Shown: positions 23,884-32,268, counted from the first letter of the stretch. The stretch: 38,847 bases of DNA from Desulfurococcales archaeon (GCA_027028545.1 JALVIT010000052.1:1-38847); one strand, 5' to 3'. Notes: generated from the sequence alone by a model not told the origin. Numbers and translations: made by a program.

Positions 23884-26800
23884 CTACCCATTTCTCCTCC
23901 GAAGCCATATTATTAATAGTAGTATTGTAGCTAATAATGTGATTGGTATAATATTTGGCTCCGGTAGGGGTTCTACCATACCACCGGAGACCTTTATGAT
24001 CGTGTAGTTGGTTGCCGGTGAATAGCTTATATTTCCACTATATGTTGCCTCCACATAGTATACTCCACCCGGTAGAAATGTTAGGGGTATCTCTGCTGAA
24101 CCGTTTGCCTCGATCCTTAATGTGCGTATGAGTGTGTTCCTCTTATAGATTCTTACTGTGAGGTTTCCCGGAGCGTATCTGTCTAGTAGGTCTCTCGTAT
24201 ATATTCTCAATGTTTCTCCTCCATACCTGTATATTATCCATACCTTTTGGGGGTATACGGTGATCGTCGTATAGGCTGTTTCACCATATATCGCTGCTTT
24301 GACTATGTGTTTTCCCGGTCTCTTGAAACTCCATAGTAGTTCCTCATCCCCCTTAACATATAGTTCTTTACCGTCTATGGCTAGTCTGACCAGTATGCTT
24401 ATATTGTCCGGTATCCCCGTTACAATAGCCTTTATCCTTACTGGTGTTAGTGTATATGTGTATTCGTTATCGTCTTTTATCGTGATATATGGTGTGACCT
24501 CTAGCTTTATCTCCGGCATAATAATTGTGGTGTTGAATATATTGTATGGGTTGTTATATGCCTTTGCTAAATAATCGCTAAATGCTAGGGGACCGTCGGA
24601 TACTCTCACTACTAGTTTGTATATTCCGGGTTTAAACCTCATAGTATCTATTACTCCTACCCCACTACTATATGGTATCGTGTAGTTTCCGGTATTGTTT
24701 ACTAGTTGTATGTTTATGGGTGCCGACGGCTTCCTCCATACATTACCGCATTCTTCAATTATTTTGACGGCATAGTTTATGCCCCAGATCATTGTCTTAT
24801 TATATATTATCCTTAATGTTAATGGCTTCACAGTTATAGTTGTCATGTTTGTGGATGGTGAGTAGTAGTTAAATAATGGTTTATAGGTTATCTTTATCTC
24901 TACATATGGTGGTATCACATAGTATTTGTCTATGTAGTATATGTGGTTATACATGTATAGTTTCCAATATGTTGTCCTCCTATATGGGTTCTTAATAGTT
25001 ATCCTTATAGACCCCGTTCCTAACCGTGCTTCCCTCCATAACCCATTCTGGTCTATATATAGGTATTTTATCTTAGGTCTAAACCATGTAGTTGTTAATG
25101 CCGGTATCTCCTCTGGCTCCTCAATAAGTATTCTTGTGGGATACTTTATCAGTTGCACTACCGTGCTGTTATATGATGCTGTGTAGTGGTTGTCTCCATT
25201 ATACTGTATCGTTATATTATATGTTGTATCGGGCATTGCGAAGTAGTATTTTCCATAGTATGTCCTCATAGTCTCCTTATAGTATAGGTTCACTCTATAG
25301 GTGTATCCCTCCCTATATAGTATGGCTACTAGTTTATCGACTACTGGCTTTGTTACCCATTCTCCTAGTGTATAATTGTATACCTGTAATCTAGCCTTGA
25401 TCACTAGACCGCTCAAGTAGTGGTTTGGGGTTAATATATGGTATTTTGGTTCTAGGATTAGTATTCGTGTTGGTATTTTTACCGTAAATAGTTCTAGTTC
25501 TATGTTCTCCCTATATACAATATATTCACTTCCCAGATTAGGCTTTTCACCTAAGACATGGTTTGCCCAATAAGCTGTTTCCGCATGTATCGTCAACTTG
25601 TAGGTTCCCGGTCTTAGAGTATCTAAATGGATACTCAATGTATTTGTTCCATTTATAACCCCACTATATATTGTTTCGCCATCTCTCAGCAATTCTATCT
25701 TGGTTTTCGACCATTTTGAGGTTTCCGTGGATATTTCAAATTCTATGCTACCGCCGGGTATGGGGCTTCCAGATATATTGATCCTTATCTTGGGCTTCTC
25801 AACTATTAATAGCTTGTTCCACCCATATCTAATAAATGGTACTAGATAAAATATTGGAGGATCACCGAAGCTTGTTCCACAGGGTGCTTGGTATTCTACT
25901 ATATTTATGATCTCTTTATCTCCATCTCCATCAATGTCTACTACTTTTGGAGGATGAATGGGTGGAGGGTTAAGTAGATAGGAATAGTATGGGCCGCCAT
26001 TTGTTTTTGTCGAATGATATTTTATCATTGTCCCATTTATATAGAGATAATTTGTGGTTATTAGGTTTCCATTGTTATCTATGGGTATTATCGGCTGTTT
26101 CCTAGGCTGATCCACTTTTATAGGTGATGTGTGTATTATGTGTGGGATCCATTGGTTTAATGTTTGGTCGTATTTATATTCTATGAGCATTGACGTGTAA
26201 CGATTATGTATGTTATCGTGTCCCAATGCACCAACTAATATCTTTTTATCATTAACTATTCTTAGCCCCGTAATTGATTTAATGGTGTAATGCTTGATTG
26301 TCATATCTCGCAGTTTATAGTATTTATAGGTGCTATGTGTTAAATCTACTACTATTACCCCCATCGTCTTCTCGATCCTCGGATTATCATATACTACCTT
26401 CCCGGCTAGGAATCCATATATTCTATCCTGAGGGGTTAAGGCGGAGAATATGGTGTATGGTATTATTAGCTTGTTTTCGTCGATATAGTAGTTTAGTTGC
26501 TGTGGTGCAGTATATTCTAGTGATAGATCATGTGCTCCGGGTGAGTGTGTTAGTGTGTTTTTCCTTATAACTATCATTAGTTTATCTCTATTCTTCTGTG
26601 GGTTCTGGAGGCTTATCTCCCTAATTATTCTCGGTGTTGATCCTAGTCTTATTATTATCAGTTTATCCCATCCGCTTGTTAACATTATTGCCTGGTTGTC
26701 TCTGTATTTTATTATGTATGCTTCATAGCTTGTCGTTATATCGTTAGTCTCTTTCGGATTATACGATCTAAACTGTACGCTCTTTACTATGTAGTGTCTC

Positions 26801-27471
26801 ATACTCATTGTTTCAGTATCTATGACTAGTATTCCGAGTTTTGAGTAGAAGTATATGTATGATCTCCATCCCCTACGGTAATAGTTTTTTATTGTTGGGA
26901 TGTAGATTCTATCATTGTAGACTAGATAGGTTCTGGAGATGGCTATTGATGATATTACTCCTAGTGTTTTTACCCGGTTATTCATGGGTTCCCATACCTT
27001 TACTATAGTCTTTACTCTGTAGAGGTTGTATATTGGAATTGTTTTTCCATCGTATCCGTAGTGGTCTAGGAGTATTATTTTGTCTATAGTTCCATCATGG
27101 TTAGTATCTAATGGTATTGGGTTGTCGAAGTAATAGTTTGCTCCTATCTTACTATATACTCCTTTATTATAGCTCCATATCATTATGTTTTTCAGTGTCC
27201 AGAGTAGTATGTCTGGATGCTTGTCCCTGTCTATGTCTACTATCTGGTATCCGTATATCATTGACTCCCAGTAGTATTCCGAGCCCCTAGGAGTTATGTC
27301 TATGTGTTTTATGTAGTAGGAATTATTGAGTTGTATTTTCTTGTTTATATATGTGCTGGTTTGTGTCCTTCCTATTTGCTCAGCCAATGACTTCCCCGTT
27401 GATGCGTTATGGAGGGTCATCATGTTTATCAGTATTAATAATAGTATGGCCGCTAGGATGCTCTTCTTCAA
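23884..27471 (-). CDS. Giant surface protein: FG-GAP-like Ca motifs, Ig-like domains, C-terminal sorting-type tail
   Basis: The 1195 residues begin at TTG 27471 (GGTG six bases upstream) with a signal peptide (ILAAILLLILINMMTLHNAS). Three Asp-rich calcium-type motifs of FG-GAP/VCBS propeller proteins are visible: DIDRDKHPDI (79-88), DTNHDGTID (122-130) and DIDGDGDKEI near residue 510. From about 560 to 1165 the sequence is a row of Ig-like beta domains (for example PGTYKLTIHAET and GGVYYVEATYSGN) with many Asn-x-Ser/Thr sites. It ends VEPLPEPNIIP, a 17-residue hydrophobic helix and WLRRRNG: motif, TM and basic tail, as in archaeosortase/exosortase substrates. It is thus a likely cell-surface adhesin or stalk protein; the binding target is unknown. 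Confidence 0.8.
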   Translation of the reverse strand: MKKSILAAILLLILINMMTLHNASTGKSLAEQIGRTQTSTYINKKIQLNNSYYIKHIDITPRGSEYYWESMIYGYQIVDIDRDKHPDILLWTLKNIMIWSYNKGVYSKIGANYYFDNPIPLDTNHDGTIDKIILLDHYGYDGKTIPIYNLYRVKTIVKVWEPMNNRVKTLGVISSIAISRTYLVYNDRIYIPTIKNYYRRGWRSYIYFYSKLGILVIDTETMSMRHYIVKSVQFRSYNPKETNDITTSYEAYIIKYRDNQAIMLTSGWDKLIIIRLGSTPRIIREISLQNPQKNRDKLMIVIRKNTLTHSPGAHDLSLEYTAPQQLNYYIDENKLIIPYTIFSALTPQDRIYGFLAGKVVYDNPRIEKTMGVIVVDLTHSTYKYYKLRDMTIKHYTIKSITGLRIVNDKKILVGALGHDNIHNRYTSMLIEYKYDQTLNQWIPHIIHTSPIKVDQPRKQPIIPIDNNGNLITTNYLYINGTMIKYHSTKTNGGPYYSYLLNPPPIHPPKVVDIDGDGDKEIINIVEYQAPCGTSFGDPPIFYLVPFIRYGWNKLLIVEKPKIRINISGSPIPGGSIEFEISTETSKWSKTKIELLRDGETIYSGVINGTNTLSIHLDTLRPGTYKLTIHAETAYWANHVLGEKPNLGSEYIVYRENIELELFTVKIPTRILILEPKYHILTPNHYLSGLVIKARLQVYNYTLGEWVTKPVVDKLVAILYREGYTYRVNLYYKETMRTYYGKYYFAMPDTTYNITIQYNGDNHYTASYNSTVVQLIKYPTRILIEEPEEIPALTTTWFRPKIKYLYIDQNGLWREARLGTGSIRITIKNPYRRTTYWKLYMYNHIYYIDKYYVIPPYVEIKITYKPLFNYYSPSTNMTTITVKPLTLRIIYNKTMIWGINYAVKIIEECGNVWRKPSAPINIQLVNNTGNYTIPYSSGVGVIDTMRFKPGIYKLVVRVSDGPLAFSDYLAKAYNNPYNIFNTTIIMPEIKLEVTPYITIKDDNEYTYTLTPVRIKAIVTGIPDNISILVRLAIDGKELYVKGDEELLWSFKRPGKHIVKAAIYGETAYTTITVYPQKVWIIYRYGGETLRIYTRDLLDRYAPGNLTVRIYKRNTLIRTLRIEANGSAEIPLTFLPGGVYYVEATYSGNISYSPATNYTIIKVSGGMVEPLPEPNIIPITLLATILLLIIWLRRRNG

Positions 27472-27525
27472 CTACGACACCGTTATAATGGTGTAGGGGG
27501 GTATATTGTGTTGGATATGTAAAAC

Positions 27526-27533
27526 TATTTATA
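27526..27533 (+). promoter_or_regulatory. TATA-like box before isopentenyl phosphate kinase
   Basis: TATTTATA would start transcription near 27555. This conflicts with use of the GTG at 27546. A weaker TATA-like GTATATTG at 27501-27508 would give a short leader that includes the GGGGTG ribosome binding site. Confidence 0.3.
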
Positions 27534-27551
27534 CCGTGAAGGGGTGTGGGG

Positions 27552-28355
27552 TTGCCCGAAACTATTGGCAACTTGGTATTTGTTAAGGCCGGTGGAAGCT
27601 TCCTAACCTTTAAGGATAAACCCTTTAGTATGAATTATAGGGCTTTGGAGAAGCTTTCAGAGATCATAGGTAAGGGTTTTAGGAGTGGTGTTAGAATACT
27701 TCTGGGTAATGGTGGTGGTAGTTTCGCCCACCCCGTGGTCAAGGCTTTAGAGGGGGGTGATCCTAGCCGGCTCCTAATTCATTGTCAAAGGGCTACTAGG
27801 CTTCTAAATAGAATAGTCGTTGATCAACTCATAGATAAGGGTATACCGGCTACATCCCTCCAAACATCCGCATTTATAGTTGAGGATCGTGATGGTTTGA
27901 GGGTTTTCATCGATCCCTTAAGGATCCTGCTAGACGGTAATGTTATCCCGGTTGTCTATGGTGAGTGTATTGTTTCGGTTAGGAGTGGATACAGGGTTTT
28001 ATCGACTGAGGATGTCTTCAGCGTGGTGGCTCAGTATGTTAAGCCTTCAAGGATCGTTTTGTTGACCGATGTTGAGGGAGTATATACATGTGATCCTAAG
28101 CTATGTAGAGATGCTAAACTTATACGTAGAATTGATCGTGGAAACTATGAAGAAGTAATTAGCATGGTATCGGGTAGTGGAGGTATAGATGTTACTGGTG
28201 GTATTAGGGGTAAGATCGATAAGATGATGAATATTTCGAGGAAACTGGGAATCCCGGTAATAATTGTATCGGGCTTCAACACTATAGAGGCTTCTAGAGC
28301 TATTATTGAAGGTGTTGTGGAGGAGGGAACATATATTTCGTGGCACATATCCTAG
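27552..28355 (+). CDS. Isopentenyl phosphate kinase
   Basis: An amino-acid-kinase-family protein of about 267 residues, with VFVKAGGSFLTFKDKP at the N-terminus and GNGGGSFAHPVV. The His of the latter corresponds to the catalytic His of isopentenyl phosphate kinase. LLTDVEGVYTCDPK and TGGIRGKIDKM are the nucleotide-binding and lysine-containing segments near the C-terminus. It would phosphorylate isopentenyl phosphate to IPP with ATP in the archaeal mevalonate pathway, feeding membrane lipid synthesis. Two small changes from the usual HGGGSFGH are Asn for the first His and Ala for Gly. TTG 27552 is chosen because GGGGTG lies five bases upstream; GTG 27546 is the longer option. It diverges from the giant surface protein. 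Confidence 0.88.
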   Translation: MPETIGNLVFVKAGGSFLTFKDKPFSMNYRALEKLSEIIGKGFRSGVRILLGNGGGSFAHPVVKALEGGDPSRLLIHCQRATRLLNRIVVDQLIDKGIPATSLQTSAFIVEDRDGLRVFIDPLRILLDGNVIPVVYGECIVSVRSGYRVLSTEDVFSVVAQYVKPSRIVLLTDVEGVYTCDPKLCRDAKLIRRIDRGNYEEVISMVSGSGGIDVTGGIRGKIDKMMNISRKLGIPVIIVSGFNTIEASRAIIEGVVEEGTYISWHIS

Positions 28356-28780
28356 ACCATATAGATCGTTAGAGACCTATCCTCCCTATCAAAGTATACC
28401 TCTCTACGTATCGATGCAACAATTCCTGCTTCATCCCCCGTAATTATCATGTAGTCGTATAGATGTGTTCCAGGCGTTATTATCGTATAGTATTCGTCTA
28501 TCGCCGTCCTAGTGTATCTGATCGTGTAGTTTTCGATCGTGAATTCATCGATATTCTTCATTCTAAGTATCGGTTGTAGGGGGAGAGGTCTTAGTTCTTC
28601 GAAGTATATATAGATGTATTTCTTTCTATTATCCTTCCCGATCCTATGATCCAGTATCTTCTCAAAATATATTGCTCTCGGTCTCAGTTCTACCGTGTTG
28701 TTTAGGAATTTCAACGTCAATATGCCCGATCTATTAATTATCTCTACTGATCCATTCCTCCATCTACCCCTAGTCTTCAA
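28352..28780 (-). CDS. Hypothetical beta-rich soluble protein
   Basis: No family recognised. The frame is open from TTG 28825, but GGGTG eight bases before TTG 28780 and a TATA-like element within 28806-28823 (predicting transcription near 28788) favour the shorter product of 142 residues. It has alternating hydrophobic/polar strands (SVEIINRSGILTLKF, then KKYIYIYFEELRP and YYTIITPGTHLYDYMII), no membrane segment and no cysteine. A small beta-barrel or sandwich is likely. It overlaps the end of the isopentenyl phosphate kinase gene by four bases tail to tail and diverges from a 75-residue gene. Confidence 0.55.
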   Translation of the reverse strand: MKTRGRWRNGSVEIINRSGILTLKFLNNTVELRPRAIYFEKILDHRIGKDNRKKYIYIYFEELRPLPLQPILRMKNIDEFTIENYTIRYTRTAIDEYYTIITPGTHLYDYMIITGDEAGIVASIRREVYFDREDRSLTIYMV

Positions 28781-28805
28781 TGATGAAACACCCGTTGATA
28801 GCTGT

Positions 28806-28823
28806 GGGAAACATTTATTTCCC
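28806..28823. promoter_or_regulatory. Palindrome in the divergent promoter region
   Basis: GGGAAA-CATTTA-TTTCCC is a perfect 6+6 inverted repeat around an AT-rich centre. It lies between two divergent small genes. The centre can act as a TATA element for the minus-strand gene, so the repeat may be an operator over the core promoter. Confidence 0.4.
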
Positions 28824-28884
28824 AACTAGAATATTATGCTATCGGGTAATTAACTCTGAACAATCTAGGGATGGTGGATGGGGT

Positions 28885-29112
28885 ATGCCTAAAACACCTA
28901 GTGTTATATTGAAGAAATTGTTAGAGGATAGACAGATCGAGATGCTCGATATATACCATTATCGTGACAAGGATATTATTAGGGTTAAGGATAAATTATC
29001 TGGAAGGGTAGAGTTGTATGTTTCAAAGACTCATGTAAGGGATATGGTTGATAAAGAGTCCCTCGAAAAACTGGCTTCGGACATTGAAGCTCTCCTCCGT
29101 GGTAATAAGTAG
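28885..29112 (+). CDS. Small hypothetical charged protein
   Basis: A 75-residue hydrophilic protein starting at ATG 28885 behind GGTGGATGGGG: MPKTPSVILKKLLEDRQIEM, then beta strands with RDKDIIRVKDKLSGRVELY, then a C-terminal helix (KESLEKLASDIEALL). No family recognised. A longer frame from 28780 exists, but it runs through the divergent promoter and lacks protein-like character, so it is rejected. The compact helix-strand-helix outline could suit a nucleic-acid or protein adaptor. Confidence 0.55.
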   Translation: MPKTPSVILKKLLEDRQIEMLDIYHYRDKDIIRVKDKLSGRVELYVSKTHVRDMVDKESLEKLASDIEALLRGNK

Positions 29113-29139
29113 TTGTTCTATATTTTTAGTATCTTAACG

Positions 29140-29148
29140 TTTTAATAT
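29140..29148 (+). promoter_or_regulatory. TATA box for a probably leaderless gene
   Basis: TTTTAATAT is centred 26 bases before ATG 29170. The transcript should therefore begin at or within a base or two of the start codon. Confidence 0.45.
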
Positions 29149-29169
29149 CTCCCGAAATCCTATTTTTAT

Positions 29170-29691
29170 ATGTGGTCTGGTTTGAGTAGAAGGGTTAAGA
29201 TCCTGATCATAACACTCATAATTATCTCTATAGTTTTTACAGCTGTATTACTGAAGATCTTCTATGATGAAGCATATAATTCCGTATCGATGTACTCCCT
29301 CAGCATATATAGGATCGTCTATTATCGTGGTAATATGAGTTTACACATATATGCGGATCTAGTGTTTAGCGATAATAGTAGGGTTGAAATCGTTATAGGC
29401 TATGTGAACGCAAAAGTATATTTATATATTGATTCTGAGAGGGTTTTTCTCGGAGAGACTATAATGTCTGCACCAATACTTAAACCCGGGTTAAACACTA
29501 TCAGTGAGGAGATTGTATTAGCCCTAGATAGGGATACGGAGAAATATGTTTTTGAGCTTAAGAATAGGAGTAGTGCACAGATCTATCTAGTTATCGATTA
29601 TGGTTATAGCTATCATACACTTTATATTAGTAAGACTGAAGACATATACTCTATACCGTTTGACCCTAGTAGGATCACGGAGCTTAAGTGA
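29170..29691 (+). CDS. Single-TM membrane-anchored protein of unknown function
   Basis: The 173 residues comprise a basic N-terminus, one TM (ILIITLIIISIVFTAVLL) and an extracellular beta-sandwich-like domain rich in Tyr and Val (SLHIYADLVFSDNSRVEIVI, then GETIMSAPILKPGLNTISEE). No family recognised. The gene appears leaderless from its TATA box and overlaps the convergent radical SAM gene by eight bases. No partner is evident beside it. Confidence 0.65.
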   Translation: MWSGLSRRVKILIITLIIISIVFTAVLLKIFYDEAYNSVSMYSLSIYRIVYYRGNMSLHIYADLVFSDNSRVEIVIGYVNAKVYLYIDSERVFLGETIMSAPILKPGLNTISEEIVLALDRDTEKYVFELKNRSSAQIYLVIDYGYSYHTLYISKTEDIYSIPFDPSRITELK

Positions 29692-30841
29692 TCCTGACAC
29701 ATATCTTATATTTACACTTAATATATTCCGCCAATAATTTCCTCATATTCCTATTAGTTTTTAGATCTATGAGTAATAAACCCTTATCATATAATGGCTT
29801 GATCACTCCGGGCTTTATCCTTAGCTCTCCGAGTTCTCTGGCTATCTCCTTTATATCTACTGGTAATGGTTTCTCCACGTCTTGAGGCTGTATTTTTAGG
29901 GCTTCCATCTTCCAGCATCTATATCCGTGTGTATATATGTTTGCCATACAGGCTTCTGGGAAGGCTATAAGTCCTATGCTTCTAGCATATCTCATTATCT
30001 CCCTCTTAATATCCCGTGTATAGATCGATACTTGTTCGTGTCCTTTAGGCGTTCTGGGTAGTCTCTCCATTATCTTATCGATGGGTATTCCAACGGTTTT
30101 AAGTCTTGATAGTATAAGTCTTGTAACTCTAAGTGATCCTGCTACAACTCCTACAGCTCCATACTTCTTAGCCTCGCGGAGTATATCCATGTATTCCTCC
30201 TCAGCTATTCCAGGTATTATTGGTCGATAGAATAGTATTGGTTTCAAGCCTTTACGGTGGAGTTTCTTTATAGTCTCGAACCTATCCCATGGCGATGGCG
30301 CGTATGGCTCTAGTTTCTTATGGTATTTTATAGTTATTATCGTTATTAGGGGGGATATCCCTGGATCATATCTTTTGATCTCCTCTATGGTTTTATCATC
30401 CAGAGTCATTTTTGTAGAGAATTGTATGGGGTTTCCGAGGTATTTCGAAATATATTTTATGTATTCTAGGGTTCTACGACGTGTTTCCGGCAGGAATGGC
30501 TCGGTTACCGATCCTAGTGCTATTAATGTCCCATTTTTACCGGGTATAAAGTACGGGTTATTTAGGAGAGCATATACGAGTTGTTTACCGTTTAGAGGAT
30601 ATGGTTTTACACTCCATGGAAAGCCCATATCTTCTATATAGCAGTATATACATCTGAGGCTACATCCTATCCCGGTATGTATAGTCATACCACATGGTCT
30701 CGGGGCTCTTTTAGAATGGTGGTCTTTTAATGCCCCTTCCCTCTCTCTAGTTGATAGTTCTCTACCGATTTCCTCTGCCAGCTTCCTCTTATATTCTAGG
30801 ATCTCGGCGATGCTTCTCATGGTTGTTCTTTCTTCCAGCAT
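29684..30841 (-). CDS. Radical SAM protein, spore-photoproduct-lyase-like or archaeal group
   Basis: The 385-residue protein has the iron-sulphur motif GIGCSLRCIYC (Cys60, Cys64, Cys67; C-x3-C-x2-C), preceded by PRPCGMTIHTG with an extra Cys50. ALGSVTEPFLPETRRRTLE resembles the region of SplB-type and related proteins in which 'G..TDPYQP.E' follows the cluster site. IPGIAEEEY lies in the second half. It probably performs a SAM-radical reaction on an unknown substrate. ATG 30841 or ATG 30820 could be the start. Cys296, Cys308 and the C-terminal CKYKIC could hold a further cluster, but this is speculative. It is convergent with the preceding gene and divergent from the next. Confidence 0.82.
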   Translation of the reverse strand: MLEERTTMRSIAEILEYKRKLAEEIGRELSTREREGALKDHHSKRAPRPCGMTIHTGIGCSLRCIYCYIEDMGFPWSVKPYPLNGKQLVYALLNNPYFIPGKNGTLIALGSVTEPFLPETRRRTLEYIKYISKYLGNPIQFSTKMTLDDKTIEEIKRYDPGISPLITIITIKYHKKLEPYAPSPWDRFETIKKLHRKGLKPILFYRPIIPGIAEEEYMDILREAKKYGAVGVVAGSLRVTRLILSRLKTVGIPIDKIMERLPRTPKGHEQVSIYTRDIKREIMRYARSIGLIAFPEACMANIYTHGYRCWKMEALKIQPQDVEKPLPVDIKEIARELGELRIKPGVIKPLYDKGLLLIDLKTNRNMRKLLAEYIKCKYKICVRIT

Positions 30842-30916
30842 TTTCTTTTTCTGGAAATACTATTTTATCTCCCTATAATATTATTTTTAGGTGATTAAGC
30901 ATCTACGGGGTCTATA

Positions 30917-31921
30917 TTGAGCAGCGGTAGGAGCTTATTATTTATTGGTTTGGAGTGTGGTTTTATATGTAGAAAGCTTATAGATGTTTTGGAGAGGAAG
31001 AATTTTAGTGTTGAGTATTTTGAACATGAATTTGTTAGGGGTTTAAAGCTTAGGCATAAGATACTCTTCTATATAAATCTCATAGCTGAGTTCGTTAAGC
31101 GTAGGGGTTTACCGGGGTTGGTTATTGGTGCTCCGGTATCCTTTAGATTGTTTCTGTGGCTTAACATCGTATTGTTCCTTATCCGTCCCCGTAGACTAGT
31201 ATTGTTGATCCCTCCTAGTGAGAGACATGTTGGGGGGTTTAGATTATTCCTATACTCGGTATTGATCTCTATGCTAACACTATTCATAAGGATTAGTGGT
31301 ATTAGGGTTTTACTAGTATATACCACACCCTATGAGAAGCAGATCCTTGAGGGGCTTCTATACGGTGAAAGCAATATATTCTATCCTGTCTATTCCTTTA
31401 AGCCTTCTAGGAAGCCTCTGAGATTCTTAAGGGAGTTTCCACCTATAATCTTCATCTATGCTTTGAACGAGTATCAAGCTAAATGGCTTAATGGAACAAT
31501 TGTATTCCTTGAGGAGCTCGGTGTTAAACCATTGATAATACTGGGATTTGAAGAGGTTCCTAGGAGGTGTATTAGTCACCCACTTGTTGCCTGCATATAT
31601 ATGGATGAATATGATCGTATAATTGGAGAGGTTACACTAGTCCTAGCTCTACATGTATCCCCTGAATCCAGCATGATTGTCGTTAAAGCTGTTAGTCATG
31701 GAAAACCAGTTATTATTAGAAGGGTTATGGGTATTGGGAGGGTCTTCGAGGAGACCGGGCTGATCGTTTATGAGGATAGTATAAGTCCTGAAAACATAGC
31801 CACAGCAATCCTCAACGTTATAAATAATCTTGACAGGTTTAGACATAGGGGTCTGAGAGCGGTTGTAACCCCTCCAAAGACTAGGTATTTTGAGGAGATA
31901 CTTGTAGAGTTCCTCACATAG
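30917..31921 (+). CDS. Degenerate GT-B glycosyltransferase-like protein
   Basis: A 334-residue protein starting at TTG 30917 (GGGG six bases upstream). It has membrane-associating hydrophobic helices (residues 75-90 and 109-127) and a second half like a GT-B donor domain: PLIILGFEEVP, then EVTLVLALHVSPESSMIVVKA and AVSHGKPVIIRR and TGLIVYEDS. At the site where GT4 enzymes have E-x7-E, the second Glu is Lys and the first is displaced, so it is either a divergent transferase or a non-catalytic relative. No other glycan genes adjoin it. GC-rich island 2 follows. Confidence 0.6.
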   Translation: MSSGRSLLFIGLECGFICRKLIDVLERKNFSVEYFEHEFVRGLKLRHKILFYINLIAEFVKRRGLPGLVIGAPVSFRLFLWLNIVLFLIRPRRLVLLIPPSERHVGGFRLFLYSVLISMLTLFIRISGIRVLLVYTTPYEKQILEGLLYGESNIFYPVYSFKPSRKPLRFLREFPPIIFIYALNEYQAKWLNGTIVFLEELGVKPLIILGFEEVPRRCISHPLVACIYMDEYDRIIGEVTLVLALHVSPESSMIVVKAVSHGKPVIIRRVMGIGRVFEETGLIVYEDSISPENIATAILNVINNLDRFRHRGLRAVVTPPKTRYFEEILVEFLT

Positions 31922-31955
31922 AATACATAGTTGCTCAGAGAACATTATAGCCTCA

Positions 31956-32020
31956 TTCATCACCCATGCCCAGCCTGGCCATCTAGGCATGGGTTCCTAT
32001 TCCGGCGCGCTCTTCACAGC
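31956..32020 (-). ncRNA. GC-rich island 2: hairpin element sharing words with island 1
   Basis: A GC-rich patch with a perfect eight-base-pair stem (CCCATGCC 31963-31970 with GGCATGGG 31986-31993) enclosing a loop that contains CATCTA. It carries TTCATCAC (31956-31963) and the 12-mer GCTCTTCACAGC (32009-32020), both identical to island 1 but in the opposite order around the loop. Read on the minus strand the order is GTGAAGA, CCGG, GGAACCC-stem-loop-GGG, TGATGA. The GGAACCC-hairpin-GGG layout resembles IS605/TnpB right ends (omega RNA), but no transposase gene is near. A free-standing structured RNA is equally possible. Confidence 0.35.
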
Positions 32021-32031
32021 ATTAAAGATTT

Positions 32032-32268
32032 ATGTTTAGTAGGGATATTAAACACTTATATCCACCATTTAGAGGGATTGGAGGCGTGAAGCTTCCTTAT
32101 ATACTGTTGCTCTTAGGTTATTTACCTGGTTTATTTCTACCATTTATCATCTCTAGGGGCTACTTAGCTTCCTGGATATACTATGTTGGGTGGACGATCT
32201 ATCTATTCATACTATTGATCATAGCCTACATTGGTGAGAGGTGGGGTTCCCGGTGGAGGGGGAGGTAA
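32032..32268 (+). CDS. Small two-TM protein paired with SSS symporter
   Basis: A 78-residue protein with two hydrophobic segments (LPYILLLLGYLPGLFLPFI and WIYYVGWTIYLFILLIIAYI) and a basic end (ERWGSRWRGR). Small two-TM proteins of DUF3311/YhdT type often precede sodium/solute symporter genes; this one overlaps the symporter start by 16 bases and probably works with it. ATG 32032 gives the length stated. GTG 32086, with AGAGGG nine bases upstream, would give 60 residues beginning MKLPYILL, which may be the true product. Confidence 0.65.
   Translation: MFSRDIKHLYPPFRGIGGVKLPYILLLLGYLPGLFLPFIISRGYLASWIYYVGWTIYLFILLIIAYIGERWGSRWRGR

Noticed and set aside
24299-26570. Several plus-strand open frames of 81-91 codons within the giant surface protein gene
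   Set aside because: They are antisense to a long, clearly protein-like frame and have no family features or ribosome binding sites.
28780-28884. N-terminal extension of the small plus-strand gene (35 extra residues)
   Set aside because: It runs through the divergent promoter and palindrome; ATG 28885 has a good ribosome binding site.
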